Shown here in pieces: positions 18,904 to 28,344 of a stretch of 64,000 nt of DNA. The first letter of the stretch is position 1; the number at the start of each line of letters is the position of its first letter. The stretch comes from an uncultured Arenicella sp. (lineage in GTDB: Bacteria; Pseudomonadota; Gammaproteobacteria; Arenicellales; Arenicellaceae), in contig CANMNN010000002.1 of assembly GCA_947499305.1 (NCBI GenBank), forward strand, positions 124,001-188,000, written 5' to 3'. Below the pieces are notes generated by a model. The model saw nothing but the letters and a program-made list of their open reading frames with translations. It was not told the DNA's origin and searched no databases. The position numbers and the translations under genes were made by a program.

Positions 18904-19763
18904 CAGGGAAGGTCTCGCTGCGGTTTTTCTAAAAACCCCTGAGGCTGAAAACTCAGGTCACGAGCTGCAGCTGAATAGTCATAATTTAAATCTTGATTCA
19001 TACGATTGGCCATCTCAGGAGTATAAGAAAAACGCCCAAGTTTTGCCGCGCAAACAAGCGCAAATCGAAATAATCGTAATGGTATCGGAATGATACACGC
19101 TCGTCGCCCTAGCCCGCTGAAAATCCGCTCAACCATTTCTTTGTAACTCAGCACATCTTTACCAGCAAGGTTATACGCAACATGTTGGCGCTCAGGTCTG
19201 CTTAGGCACTTTATTGCGGTTTTGACAAGATCGTCAGCATGCACAGGTTGGCGTAAACCGCTGGCTTTGCCAACTAAGAACATAAGTCGGTAGCGCTCAA
19301 TAAACTTTGCGATATGAAATACATTTTGGTCTCGCCCATAGCCATAAATTAGCGAAGGTCGCAGAATCGTAAGATCAACATTATGGCGTTGGCAAAACTC
19401 ACAAAGACTATTTTCTGAGCTTTTAAGTTGCTCTACCAAGGCCTGCTCTTGGGGGTTTTCAGAATTTTTCTTGCTTAATACACTAGTAGAACTGAACACC
19501 ACAATTTGCTCAAGGCCATATTCCAATAAACCTTCTAAATGTGCCGGCAGTAACCAAATCGGCGCGCAGTGTATTAAGCTTTTTAGACGTCTCAGCGAAG
19601 CTTCTTGGCTGTGTGGCAACAGCTCCAGTTTCTGCGTTAAATCCCATTGAAGAACGCCATCACCAGCCGCCCGCGACACTGGCAAAAAGGGCTCTTTCGA
19701 CTTAACTAAAGCCTCACAAAGCGGCGTGCCGACCACGCCTCCGGCGCCAGTTACAATAATCAT
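18903..19763 (-). CDS. NAD-dependent epimerase/dehydratase-like SDR protein
   Basis: A 286-residue extended SDR protein. The nucleotide-binding motif TGAGGVVGTP is at the very N-terminus, and FSSTSVL and LRPSLIYGYG match family strands. The usual catalytic YxxxK is not visible: between SSTSV and LRPS there is no Tyr. It may therefore be a non-catalytic or atypical member. Similar genes often precede WecA/WbpL-type transferases and are annotated as 4-ketoreductases that finish the HexNAc donor. It overlaps both neighbours (4 nt upstream, 1 nt downstream). Family is clear, reaction is not. Confidence 0.82.
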   Translation of the reverse strand: MIIVTGAGGVVGTPLCEALVKSKEPFLPVSRAAGDGVLQWDLTQKLELLPHSQEASLRRLKSLIHCAPIWLLPAHLEGLLEYGLEQIVVFSSTSVLSKKNSENPQEQALVEQLKSSENSLCEFCQRHNVDLTILRPSLIYGYGRDQNVFHIAKFIERYRLMFLVGKASGLRQPVHADDLVKTAIKCLSRPERQHVAYNLAGKDVLSYKEMVERIFSGLGRRACIIPIPLRLFRFALVCAAKLGRFSYTPEMANRMNQDLNYDYSAAARDLSFQPQGFLEKPQRDLP

Positions 19764-20647
19764 TTGTTAATCAACGACAATAACGCGCGTGCGAAAAAGC
19801 TCGCTACAATTCCTAGCTTTACGATTAAGCGGATAACTAAAGAATACTCATTTTTATAAAATTTGTCGTAAAAACGGTTCATGCCTTTGTGCAGAGTATA
19901 AAGCACGCGAATCGGCCGAGAACGGCTGCTAACGCCTTTTGCATGGACAAGCTTAGCACCCGGAACAAAGGCTACTTTGTAGCCCGATAACTCAAAACGC
20001 TTACACCAATCCAAATCCTCGCAATGCATAAAGTAGGCTTCGTCTAACAAGCCTACTTGATCAACCGCCGACATACGAGCAACCATAAAGGCTCCAGAAA
20101 TCGCCTCCACGCTCTCTACATCGCGAGAGTCGCTTAAATCGTTCCAGTCAACGTCGCTAGAATCAAAGTCAGCAAACTTAGATGAATTAGGAAAAACCTT
20201 ATTAAGCTTTAGCAAGCGTACAAACGCTGACCATGGTGTTGGAAAATTTCGGCGACAAGTAGCTTGCATTGTCCCGTCTTCGTTACAAATACGTCCACTA
20301 GCGAGTCCTATATCCAAGTCTCCATCCATAGCATCTAGAATTGGCTGAATCGAATTGCCATTGAGCTCGCAGTCTGGATTCATCAATATCGCAAACTCAC
20401 TCTCTACCTGCTTTAAAACCTGATTATTTGCCGCAGCGAAACCGAGATTATCGCTATTTAGATGCCATTGAAGACGAGAATCTTGAATCTCTGCCTGAAC
20501 GTTTTCGACGCTTGAATCGGTCGATGCATTGTCAACAATGCTGACTGCACCAGCACTGAACTTAAGAGCTGAGTTAATTGAACGCTTAAGCCAGTTGCCG
20601 GCATTATAATTGACGATGATGATATGGGTTCGAGCGTGATCAGACAT
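19760..20647 (-). CDS. Family 2 glycosyltransferase (rhamnosyltransferase-like)
   Basis: A roughly 295-residue GT2 enzyme. IIIVNYNAGNWL starts the GT-A fold, VDNASTD binds the nucleotide, and MNPDCEL holds the DxD-like metal site. MHCEDLDWCKRFELSG is the acceptor/catalytic block of WbbL-like enzymes. A hydrophobic C-terminal helix could anchor it. The ATG at 20647 is preferred to the one at 20671, because AGGGG lies 9 nt upstream and it shortens the overlap with the previous gene to 8 nt. It probably adds one sugar, possibly a 6-deoxyhexose, to the lipid-linked O-antigen in the cytoplasm. Confidence 0.9.
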   Translation of the reverse strand: MSDHARTHIIIVNYNAGNWLKRSINSALKFSAGAVSIVDNASTDSSVENVQAEIQDSRLQWHLNSDNLGFAAANNQVLKQVESEFAILMNPDCELNGNSIQPILDAMDGDLDIGLASGRICNEDGTMQATCRRNFPTPWSAFVRLLKLNKVFPNSSKFADFDSSDVDWNDLSDSRDVESVEAISGAFMVARMSAVDQVGLLDEAYFMHCEDLDWCKRFELSGYKVAFVPGAKLVHAKGVSSRSRPIRVLYTLHKGMNRFYDKFYKNEYSLVIRLIVKLGIVASFFARALLSLINK

Positions 20648-21605
20648 CGGGGCTTGCCCCTTGCTTGCCAATTAAGCCGTGGTAGATTCCCTTGAGCATC
20701 ATCGACATATTTCTCCGGCGAGGCGCTTTGAGTAAACCGAACATGATCATAATCAAAGCTAAGCGCTGTACGTCATTCCACTTCCAAAGAGTGCTAGCGT
20801 AGCTTCGTTTGTATAGCAGAACACTGTTTCGAAAAATATAATAGTAGCGAAACGGCTTATGCTGAGGCACATTACGCTGGCGGCCACCGATATTAACCTT
20901 ATGGGTATTTTCACCTAGGCCGTGTTGCATTAGGGCTCGACAACTGCCAAACGCCTTAAACCCCATACTTCGGGCTCGTAAAAACCATTCGGTATCTACA
21001 TGGTCAATGAACAATGCCTCGTCCATCAATCCAATCTCCTCAATCGCACTAAGGGAAATCAAACTACCCGATGATATTAGAAAGTCGGCTTCGATTGATT
21101 GAGTGCAATCAGAGCAATAGTGTCGCTGAAACTTTAACCCGCCAAAACGTACAAAGAAAGACTTTGAACCATTATCTGAGTTCAAATAGGTCGTGCCGAC
21201 CGCGCTCACTTGCGCGTGCTTTGACTCAGCCAAGTGAACAGCTATTAGCTCATCAACCATTCCATTTAACGGTAGGCTGTCTTGATCCATTATGAGCACA
21301 AAATCAGCATCTAAACTACGAGCATACTCAATGCCTAGATTGTGCGCTGCGCCTAAACCAAGGTTCTGCTGCTGCGTAAGTAAATGAGTGGAGTTGGCAT
21401 GAGCCAGAGATTCGCTTATGTCGGCAGCATTTTTCGAGCCATTATCAACAACAACGACTTTACAGCCTTGTTGATGCAGCGCAGTTACGGCTTTTATAAG
21501 CGCCTCTAGTTCAGGATTGTACGCAACGACAATCGCCACAACTTCGCGTTTAACAGGCTTACTTTCAACAACTTTAGCTTTATCTGACTTAGACTCGCTG
21601 CTCAA
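20640..21605 (-). CDS. Family 2 glycosyltransferase (rhamnosyltransferase-like)
   Basis: A 321-residue GT2 enzyme. VVAIVVAYNPELEAL, VVVDNGSKN, LIMDQDSLP (DxD-like) and FIDHVDTEWFLRA follow the pattern of RfbF/RgpF-type rhamnosyltransferases. A Lys/Ser-rich 20-residue leader precedes the fold. The only plausible start is TTG at 21605; no ATG lies between it and the first strand, and the ribosome site is poor. It sits between two other GT2 genes and probably adds another residue of the repeat unit. Which linkage it makes is unknown. Confidence 0.9.
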   Translation of the reverse strand: MSSESKSDKAKVVESKPVKREVVAIVVAYNPELEALIKAVTALHQQGCKVVVVDNGSKNAADISESLAHANSTHLLTQQQNLGLGAAHNLGIEYARSLDADFVLIMDQDSLPLNGMVDELIAVHLAESKHAQVSAVGTTYLNSDNGSKSFFVRFGGLKFQRHYCSDCTQSIEADFLISSGSLISLSAIEEIGLMDEALFIDHVDTEWFLRARSMGFKAFGSCRALMQHGLGENTHKVNIGGRQRNVPQHKPFRYYYIFRNSVLLYKRSYASTLWKWNDVQRLALIMIMFGLLKAPRRRNMSMMLKGIYHGLIGKQGASPDV

Positions 21606-21681
21606 AATAGGGTCGCTCTAAAAATTTAAACGCTTGTGGCTAAAAAAGCTCGACACATTCATGAGCGCCGAGCCAAAGCAA

Positions 21682-22650
21682 TTAGCTACCTGATTCTGCT
21701 TTGTCGCCATCAATACCGATTGTTTTTCTAACATGATAAATCGGCTTGTCTTGGCTCTCATAGTACGTTCGTGTTTGCATCTCACCAATTAACCCGAACA
21801 AGATAAACTGCAACCCGATGATCAACAACATAAACGCAAATATCAACAAAGGTCGATCGCCTAGCGGAACACCGAAAAACAGTCGAGCGATGGTCAAGTA
21901 CGTAATTAAGGCGCCACCTATCCCGCCTAGCGCAAGTCCTGGCATGCCAAAGAAATGCAGAGGTCGAGCGTGAAAACGAAGTAAAAACTTAACCGTAATT
22001 AAATCCAAGACCACACGAAATGTGCGTGAGATTCCGTATTTAGATTCACCGGCTGTGCGCGCTCTATGGTTTACTTTTACTTCAGCAATGGTCGCGCCAA
22101 CTCCACTCGCAACAGCGGGTATAAATCGATGCATCTCTCCATAAAGTGTTACACGTTTAGCAAGGCTTTTTCGCATCGCTTTGAGTGTGCAGCCATAGTC
22201 GTGCAATCGTACGTCGGTGATCTTCGAGATCAATCTATTAGCTAACATTGAGGGTAACTTGCGCGAAACGTAGGTGTCCTGGCGGTCGTAACGCCAGCCG
22301 CAGGCCATGTCATAGCCCTCTTCTACCTTAGCAACCATTGCGGGGATATCAGCTGGATCGTTCTGACGGTCCGCGTCTAAAGTCACAACGATCTCACCTT
22401 CGCTATAATCTAGCCCAGCTACCATTGCCGCAGTTTGCCCAAAGTTACGCCGAAAACTCACCACTTTAATTTGAGGCATTTGTGATCGGAAATCCTCTAA
22501 AACCTGAACGCCATCGTCAGTACTGCCATCATCGATGAACAAGACCTCGTAGCTCTTATCCATTGGATCAAGTGCCGCTTTAAGCTCTTCGCACAAAGCC
22601 TTGAGATTAGGTGACTCATTTAGGAATGGAATGACAATTGAAACGTCCAT
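21682..22650 (-). CDS. Family 2 polyprenyl-phosphate glycosyltransferase (DPM1/GtrB/ArnC-like)
   Basis: A roughly 322-residue GT2 enzyme. VSIVIPFLNESPNL opens the fold, followed by FIDDGSTDDG and TLDADRQNDP (DxD). Two C-terminal membrane helices (about residues 230-255 and 265-290) place it with GtrB/ArnC-type transferases that charge undecaprenyl phosphate with a hexose. The ATG at 22650 is preferred because AAAGGT lies 8 nt upstream; an upstream in-frame ATG at 22686 lacks this. A lipid-linked sugar could be used for periplasmic decoration, although no GtrA flippase or GT-C enzyme is recognised in this locus. Confidence 0.9.
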   Translation of the reverse strand: MDVSIVIPFLNESPNLKALCEELKAALDPMDKSYEVLFIDDGSTDDGVQVLEDFRSQMPQIKVVSFRRNFGQTAAMVAGLDYSEGEIVVTLDADRQNDPADIPAMVAKVEEGYDMACGWRYDRQDTYVSRKLPSMLANRLISKITDVRLHDYGCTLKAMRKSLAKRVTLYGEMHRFIPAVASGVGATIAEVKVNHRARTAGESKYGISRTFRVVLDLITVKFLLRFHARPLHFFGMPGLALGGIGGALITYLTIARLFFGVPLGDRPLLIFAFMLLIIGLQFILFGLIGEMQTRTYYESQDKPIYHVRKTIGIDGDKAESGS

Positions 22651-22796
22651 TAATTTTACCTTTGCGTGCCATTCATCGTATGACACTCATTATTGTTGTT
22701 CTGGTCGATTTGATCGGCTTGGCACGCTATAACTAGGCAAGCCCATTTAGGCCTAAAGCGTGATTATACGAGATTCGAAAGCAAATTTACTATTAA

Positions 22797-24809
22797 TTAG
22801 CCAACCAACTTCAGTTGATCTTCTTGTTCACGCTCAATTTGTGGAAACACACCCTCGTCAGTGATTCGAAGATGTTTACTGTAGTACTTATCTACAAAAC
22901 CTTTGCTCTTCCAACGGCTCTGAAATACCTCTAATTCTCTAAAGTAGCGCTCAATGTGCTGATCGCTCATATCATCACCACGACTGACAGATTCATGGTG
23001 ATATAACACGGCTTCGGGAGTCCAAATAACATCTTGACCCAACGCCTCGACTCTCAGGCAATAATCGACATCGTTATAGGCCACCTTAAATGCGACCTCA
23101 TCTAGACCCCCAAGCTGCTCAAACAAGGCTCGAGGAGTCACTAAACAGGCCGCGGTTACCGCCATCATGTTTTGTGTTGCTAGACAACGTAATTGATAGC
23201 CAGGCGCATCGCCTTCTTCTAAGCGATGAATATGACCTGCGGCATTGCCCATGCCTATGGTAACTCCAGCGTGTTGCACTTTACCATTACCAAACAATAA
23301 CTTAGCGCCAACTATTCCCACATTATCTTGGACTACCCAAACCATCATTTGCGTTAGCCAATCGCCTTCTATTATCTCTATGTCGTTGTTAACTAGAGCC
23401 ACATAGTCGGAATTACCTTTTGATACTGCAAAGTTATTGATCGCTGAGTAGTTAAATTCACCGGGAAACTCGACGATCGAAACACGCGGGTCTTTTTTAA
23501 TCTCTTCGAAATAGGCCAAGGTCTCAGCTTGTTCGCTACCATTGTCGGCCACAATAATTGAGTAATTGGTATAACTCGTTTTAGAAAGAATGCTATCGAT
23601 GCAAGGCTTTAGAACCTTCATACCATCCCGAGTAGGTATTATTAGATCTACCGAGGGCTGTTCTTTCCATGTATCACTAGCGCGCAAACGATTAAAATAG
23701 CGGTCACGTTGCCAATCTATATTTGGCCAATTGCTTTGCGAGCTACCTGGCTCTGGGGTTGCTGGTGGTGCTTGGCGAGTTGTGGTGAACAACGCTTCAC
23801 TTACGCCTAACACTGCGTGCTTATCGGCAATGCAAGATCGAGCTAAATGATATTTAGTTCGATCTTCCAAAAGTAGTCGCGGGGTAATTTCGTCGGATTG
23901 TTCGGCAAGTAAGTCCTTGTGGACCGCACACGCAAACCCGATATAGTTAAAACAATGTAGATAAGCAGCACTCGGAACCGGTTTAAATACAGGTTCTAAA
24001 CCCAGTGGCGAAGCATCTTCAGCAATCTGGTAATCGTGATCAGTGTAGACAAACTTTGGCTTGACGCCGCTTTGCTTGGCCGCTTTTTTGATCGCTTGTT
24101 TTAGCATCAAAATCGCAGGCGAGCGAAGTCTATCACTGCGTTTTAAGGCGACAACATAGTCCGTGTGTTCAGGTATCTCTTGGTCTGCGAGAATTATGGA
24201 GTCGGGCTGAACTAATAAATCCTCGATTTCTTGGCGTTGCTCTTCGTGCTCAATAAGCACCGTGATATTCACGCCTCTGCCAAGCCATGAGAGTTGTTTT
24301 CCGAAACCCCTAAAACGCTGCCACCAATTAATGTCTTCTAAATAGCTATCTCCGCCACGTGCAGGAGCATAAAACTGAAGCAAATTGCTTGATAGTTCGA
24401 AGTTGTCTTGAAACTGCATGATCAACATCTTGAAAATCACTTTCAGACTAAAAAAGTCGCGTAAATAGCGAGCGCAAATGAGTATAATTCTCAAACGCCC
24501 TTCAATGGTAGAAACTCGCGCTAATCGCTCAAATTCAGCTGACTCGCTGTGTGCCACCATTTTACCGCTTGGCAAATAGATCAACATACGATTTCGGCCC
24601 GAGTGAAAACCAATTAGTTGACGTTCAATCTGCTTGCCTTTGGCATCTTCGATAATGATTCTAGGCGTATGATCAATGTTGCCTTGTACCGAAAACTCGG
24701 TCACATACCAACCCGCTTGTAGGGTAATCGGAGCAGCTTCGAAATTCACCACCGACCACGAAGACTCCAGCTTATTATTCAGCTTAATCAATTGCTTACG
24801 AATACTCAT
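22797..24809 (-). CDS. Large two-part glycosyltransferase with C-terminal GT2 domain
   Basis: A 670-residue protein. The C-terminal half (about 378-650) is a GT2 domain with VDLIIPTRDGMKVL, VADNGSE, LVNNDIEI (DxD-like) and AYNDVDYCLR. The N-terminal half has a beta-rich segment (about 15-75) and a second region, around 170-350, with YTDHDY and repeated loops. That layout resembles large O-antigen and rhamnan glycosyltransferases, whose N-terminal part may be a second, weaker GT-like or carbohydrate-binding module. No signal peptide or membrane helix is seen. It may polymerise or extend the chain. Only the GT2 half is firmly recognised. Confidence 0.85.
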   Translation of the reverse strand: MSIRKQLIKLNNKLESSWSVVNFEAAPITLQAGWYVTEFSVQGNIDHTPRIIIEDAKGKQIERQLIGFHSGRNRMLIYLPSGKMVAHSESAEFERLARVSTIEGRLRIILICARYLRDFFSLKVIFKMLIMQFQDNFELSSNLLQFYAPARGGDSYLEDINWWQRFRGFGKQLSWLGRGVNITVLIEHEEQRQEIEDLLVQPDSIILADQEIPEHTDYVVALKRSDRLRSPAILMLKQAIKKAAKQSGVKPKFVYTDHDYQIAEDASPLGLEPVFKPVPSAAYLHCFNYIGFACAVHKDLLAEQSDEITPRLLLEDRTKYHLARSCIADKHAVLGVSEALFTTTRQAPPATPEPGSSQSNWPNIDWQRDRYFNRLRASDTWKEQPSVDLIIPTRDGMKVLKPCIDSILSKTSYTNYSIIVADNGSEQAETLAYFEEIKKDPRVSIVEFPGEFNYSAINNFAVSKGNSDYVALVNNDIEIIEGDWLTQMMVWVVQDNVGIVGAKLLFGNGKVQHAGVTIGMGNAAGHIHRLEEGDAPGYQLRCLATQNMMAVTAACLVTPRALFEQLGGLDEVAFKVAYNDVDYCLRVEALGQDVIWTPEAVLYHHESVSRGDDMSDQHIERYFRELEVFQSRWKSKGFVDKYYSKHLRITDEGVFPQIEREQEDQLKLVG

Positions 24810-24854
24810 AAATCTAATACTTAAACGTGGTTTCGAGCTGAAAAGAATGCAGCA

Positions 24855-26111
24855 TTAAAAGGAGGTCTTTCCGAAAATACGGCGAATGCCACTTAGAAGT
24901 CGCCAACCAATTGAATTACTCATTATTTCAACTCGAGCTTCCAAACTAGCAGAATGCGACTTCAATTGAATGATTTCGGCGTTCAAATGACGCTCCATTT
25001 TCTCACTAATGAGTAAAGCGCTTTCAGCCGATATTGCTGCTTTGGGAATTTCATAGTTTAGCGGCTCGATTGGGAAACTTTGAGCGCTGAAATCACAAAC
25101 TCTTTCAAGACTACTTGAATCGTCTGATAACGCTATCAAAAACGAATTAGCATGCTCCCCTAGAGAACCAGTTTGTGCGAGTCCCTGCCATATGCGGTGC
25201 TCTTGCTCGCCCAGATCAAAAGCCGAACTGTAGTCACGAGATGCACGCCCCTCAAGCAAAGAAGCCGCGTTGGAATCGGCATCTTTTAGTACAGCAGTTG
25301 GTACCTTGTAGTCCGGGAACGGGTACATAAACTCAATTCCTTTGAACAGATCGGCGTGCTCATACCACTCTTGTTGACTGTAAGTTCGTATACCTGTTGA
25401 GTTTGGGTACTCATCTAAACCAACGTAGGGTACAGCGTAGTGATCTTCGCTCGCGCCCAATAAATATTTCAATCCTAAGCGGTTTTCGATGGCAACTAAA
25501 ACCACGCCAGTATCTTTGGCCGCACGTTTGCCCAATTTCAGCAAATCAGACAAGGCTTCTTGATCAGTCTCGCGCTTAGAAAATCGCCCTGCGTATTCAG
25601 TAACTCCAACAAATAATACTAAGTCATAATAGTTTTCTGGAAACTCTATTTCATTGAAGTTCGCAGTGCTGATTGTCACGTTGTCTAAGTCTCTGCAACG
25701 TAACGCCGCCAAACCGGCTCGGCTTGGGCTCCCTTCCACTGAATCAACAACAAAGCCTTCTTGCTCGCCAAGAAACCGAGTAATTGACCCACAACCACAG
25801 CCCAACTCTAAAACACGAATCTCCGCATTATTGTCATGATTAGCACCGCGCAGTTTAAGCGGTCGCAATAAATTCGCTCGACTATTCGATAAATGATATT
25901 CAGTAGGCCAATCGACAATTTGGGCCTGCAACTCACTTGAGCCACAAGAAAGATCCTCGGCCTTGCTCAGTATTTGATAAAGCGCAGATTCTGATAGTTC
26001 ACCGTCAGAGTAATCAAAGCTTCTTTCGGTGCTATCGACTTGAAAAACGCCGTCAAGCCGCTGCGAAAAACCATTAACCCTCACCAGCTCACTGCTTCTA
26101 GCTTGGCTCAT
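24855..26111 (-). CDS. SAM-dependent methyltransferase with C-terminal coiled coil (possible O-antigen capping enzyme)
   Basis: A 418-residue class I methyltransferase. Motif I is VLELGCGCGSITR (about residue 125), with motif II acidic residue in VEGSPSR and DLVLFVGVTEYAG after it. The last 60 residues form a heptad-rich coiled coil ending in GWRLLSGIRRIFG, a tail common in O-antigen methyl- and glycosyltransferases. The ribosome site AAGGAGG is perfect, and the start overlaps the wzt stop by 4 nt. Next to a Wzt with a C-terminal recognition domain, a role like WbdD (capping the non-reducing end and setting chain length) is attractive, but no kinase domain is present. Confidence 0.85.
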   Translation of the reverse strand: MSQARSSELVRVNGFSQRLDGVFQVDSTERSFDYSDGELSESALYQILSKAEDLSCGSSELQAQIVDWPTEYHLSNSRANLLRPLKLRGANHDNNAEIRVLELGCGCGSITRFLGEQEGFVVDSVEGSPSRAGLAALRCRDLDNVTISTANFNEIEFPENYYDLVLFVGVTEYAGRFSKRETDQEALSDLLKLGKRAAKDTGVVLVAIENRLGLKYLLGASEDHYAVPYVGLDEYPNSTGIRTYSQQEWYEHADLFKGIEFMYPFPDYKVPTAVLKDADSNAASLLEGRASRDYSSAFDLGEQEHRIWQGLAQTGSLGEHANSFLIALSDDSSSLERVCDFSAQSFPIEPLNYEIPKAAISAESALLISEKMERHLNAEIIQLKSHSASLEARVEIMSNSIGWRLLSGIRRIFGKTSF

Positions 26112-27520
26112 GATGCCTCCTTATTCTCATCGCAGTCTTCTTCAACAAGATTGATTTGGCCGTCTAGTGCAGCATAGCCAAATGCATCGTGAGTTTCATT
26201 GATGTGTAAGTGGATCATGTCATATCGCCGATCAACCGGTATTGAGTCCTTTGATTCGTGATTTTGTGCAACGCCTAGAGAAATAAAATAGTCTCCGGCA
26301 AGTAGGTTCAAAGTAAGCTTGTAATCGATGCTCACCAAGTCACCAGCGGCCTGATCGCTTGGTAGATCGCCTATTAAGCGTGAGTTTGTTCCAAACACCG
26401 CACTGCCATCATTGGTTTTTACCGTGATTCCGTAGATAAGATCATCGACGTCATTTTCAAATAACACTGACATTCGGATTACGATACTATCGCCACGCTG
26501 CACTAAGCCTGTAGTCGGCGCACCATTCTGAAAAACCTGGTAATGACAGATTTTCGCGCGGCCATCGCCCCAACGCTCTTCATTAGCATTGTAGCTAGGT
26601 TGCTGAACACAATTATCAACCGTTGGGTCAAACTCTGATCGATAATCACTGCCACTTAGATTAGCCGAAGGTTCCACGCTTGCATCTGAAGAAAACATCA
26701 TTTCAAGATAAGCCTGAACTACCTGCTTTGGACTGCCAGTAAGCTTTAGTTCGCCTTCGTCAAGCATTATCGCCCGATCACAATGTTGCAACACGCTGTC
26801 GGTTGAATGGGTGACAAACAAGATAGAAACACCCTGCTCTTTTAGTTGGTCGATTCTTCGAAAACACTTACGAGCAAAACGAACATCGCCTACCGCCAAC
26901 GCCTCATCGACAATCAAAATGTCTGGATTCATGTTAATCGCGACGGCAAACGCCAATCTAACAAACATGCCGCTCGAGTAGGTTTTTACAGGACGATGTA
27001 AAAAATCACCAAGGCCCGAGAATTCGACGATATCCGGCATTTTCTCGTGAAATTCTTCACGACTCAAACCCATTATCGAAGCATTTAAACGCGCGTTTTC
27101 CAAACCAGTAAACTCCGGATTAAAGCCTGCGCCTAGCTCTAAGAGAGCCGATATGCGCCCTGTAGTGTGGCAGCTACCAGAAGTTGGCTTGAGAATGCCT
27201 GTTATCACTTGCAATAAGGTGGATTTACCCGAACCGTTCTTGCCAACAATACCAACGGTTTCGCCCTTATACACTTCAAGATCAACACCGTTCAGCGCCC
27301 AAAATTCTTGAAAATACTGCTTACCTGGCCTAAAACTTTGCCATAAGCGATGAATCGGTTTTTGATAAGTTTGGTAGCATTTAGTAACTCCTTCTACGCT
27401 AATTACGGGAGTTTTGTGATCTACACGCGGCAAACTATCATGTTTGTCTCCTTGAGAGGTTTCAGTTCGCATGCTTGAAGACGGTTGATCCAGAGGCTCG
27501 TTTAAATGACTAGATGACAT
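26108..27520 (-). CDS. wzt: O-antigen ABC transporter ATPase Wzt with C-terminal substrate-recognition domain
   Basis: A roughly 470-residue protein. The N-terminal ABC domain has Walker A GIVGKNGSGKST (about 90-101), signature YSSGM, and Walker B ILIVDEALAVGD. The C-terminal 140 residues (RWGDGRAKI onward) match the Wzt_C beta-sandwich that reads the modified end of the O-polysaccharide in E. coli O8/O9a. The ATG at 27520 gives an 11-nt overlap with wzm; in-frame ATGs at 27532 and 27583 are alternatives, the latter implying a 74-nt overlap. A long extension before the ABC domain contains PSSSMRTETSQ. With Wzm it exports the finished polymer across the inner membrane. Confidence 0.93.
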   Translation of the reverse strand: MSSSHLNEPLDQPSSSMRTETSQGDKHDSLPRVDHKTPVISVEGVTKCYQTYQKPIHRLWQSFRPGKQYFQEFWALNGVDLEVYKGETVGIVGKNGSGKSTLLQVITGILKPTSGSCHTTGRISALLELGAGFNPEFTGLENARLNASIMGLSREEFHEKMPDIVEFSGLGDFLHRPVKTYSSGMFVRLAFAVAINMNPDILIVDEALAVGDVRFARKCFRRIDQLKEQGVSILFVTHSTDSVLQHCDRAIMLDEGELKLTGSPKQVVQAYLEMMFSSDASVEPSANLSGSDYRSEFDPTVDNCVQQPSYNANEERWGDGRAKICHYQVFQNGAPTTGLVQRGDSIVIRMSVLFENDVDDLIYGITVKTNDGSAVFGTNSRLIGDLPSDQAAGDLVSIDYKLTLNLLAGDYFISLGVAQNHESKDSIPVDRRYDMIHLHINETHDAFGYAALDGQINLVEEDCDENKEAS

Positions 27521-28310
27521 CGGCAAACCCATCACGTGTTCGTTGAAACAACCAAGTGCCGACAAACAACATGCCAAACGCACCGATGGTATAAATGCCT
27601 AACAGCTCCCAATTGGGTAGTTGGCCAAAGAGCATTACTGCGCGTAGTTGTTCCACAATAATAGTCAGAGGGTTTAACCAGAGAACATAGGGCTGTAACA
27701 CCTCAGGTATCCGCTCGAACGGAAAGACGATTGAACACAGGAACATCAATACTGTCATCATTACGCCGACGATCTGCCCAAGATCACGAACATAGACACC
27801 CATGACCGCTAAAAACCAAGACAAACCAATGAGGAAGACGATGAAAGGAAACAGTACAACTGGCGCAAGGAGCATCGTCCAGTGCAGTGAATTCCCGCTG
27901 ATAAGGTAAATGGCTAAAAGGATCAATGTACCAAGAAACATATGAAAAACAGCGTTAGCAATATTTACTAAAGCTAGGATTTCTAAAGGGAAAACAACTT
28001 TTTTTACATATTGTACATTGGATGTAATTGAAGCCACTGACGAAGTTACGACTTCGGTCATCAAACTGTGACATAACAGCCCAGCAAATAGGATCAAGCC
28101 GAAGTCGATATTATCTTGACCTTCGACCCCCCACTTAACTCTCATCACCATCCCAAACACGAAGGTGTAAACCAACAACATAAGAATCGGGTAAAAGAAC
28201 GCCCATAAAAAGCCCAACTGAGACCCTCGATAGCGCTGTTCGATGTCACGCTTGAGCATCTGCAAAAACAGATACTTATTAGCGAAAAGGCTGGAAAACA
28301 TACTCAACAT
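27510..28310 (-). CDS. wzm: O-antigen ABC transporter permease Wzm
   Basis: A 266-residue ABC-2-type permease with six membrane helices (about residues 30-55, 65-90, 110-140, 145-170, 177-200 and 230-255). The N-terminal block LKRDIEQRYRGSQLGFLW is the amphipathic gate helix typical of Wzm/KpsM/TagG proteins. It forms the channel for the undecaprenyl-linked polysaccharide. It overlaps wzt by 11 nt and follows rfbA by 34 nt. Length and motif order are standard. Whether the product is LPS O-antigen or another polymer depends on the ligase; none is seen here. Confidence 0.94.
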   Translation of the reverse strand: MLSMFSSLFANKYLFLQMLKRDIEQRYRGSQLGFLWAFFYPILMLLVYTFVFGMVMRVKWGVEGQDNIDFGLILFAGLLCHSLMTEVVTSSVASITSNVQYVKKVVFPLEILALVNIANAVFHMFLGTLILLAIYLISGNSLHWTMLLAPVVLFPFIVFLIGLSWFLAVMGVYVRDLGQIVGVMMTVLMFLCSIVFPFERIPEVLQPYVLWLNPLTIIVEQLRAVMLFGQLPNWELLGIYTIGAFGMLFVGTWLFQRTRDGFADVI

Positions 28311-28344
28311 TTATATTCTCTGTCGCTAGCTCAATGCTAGTGAT

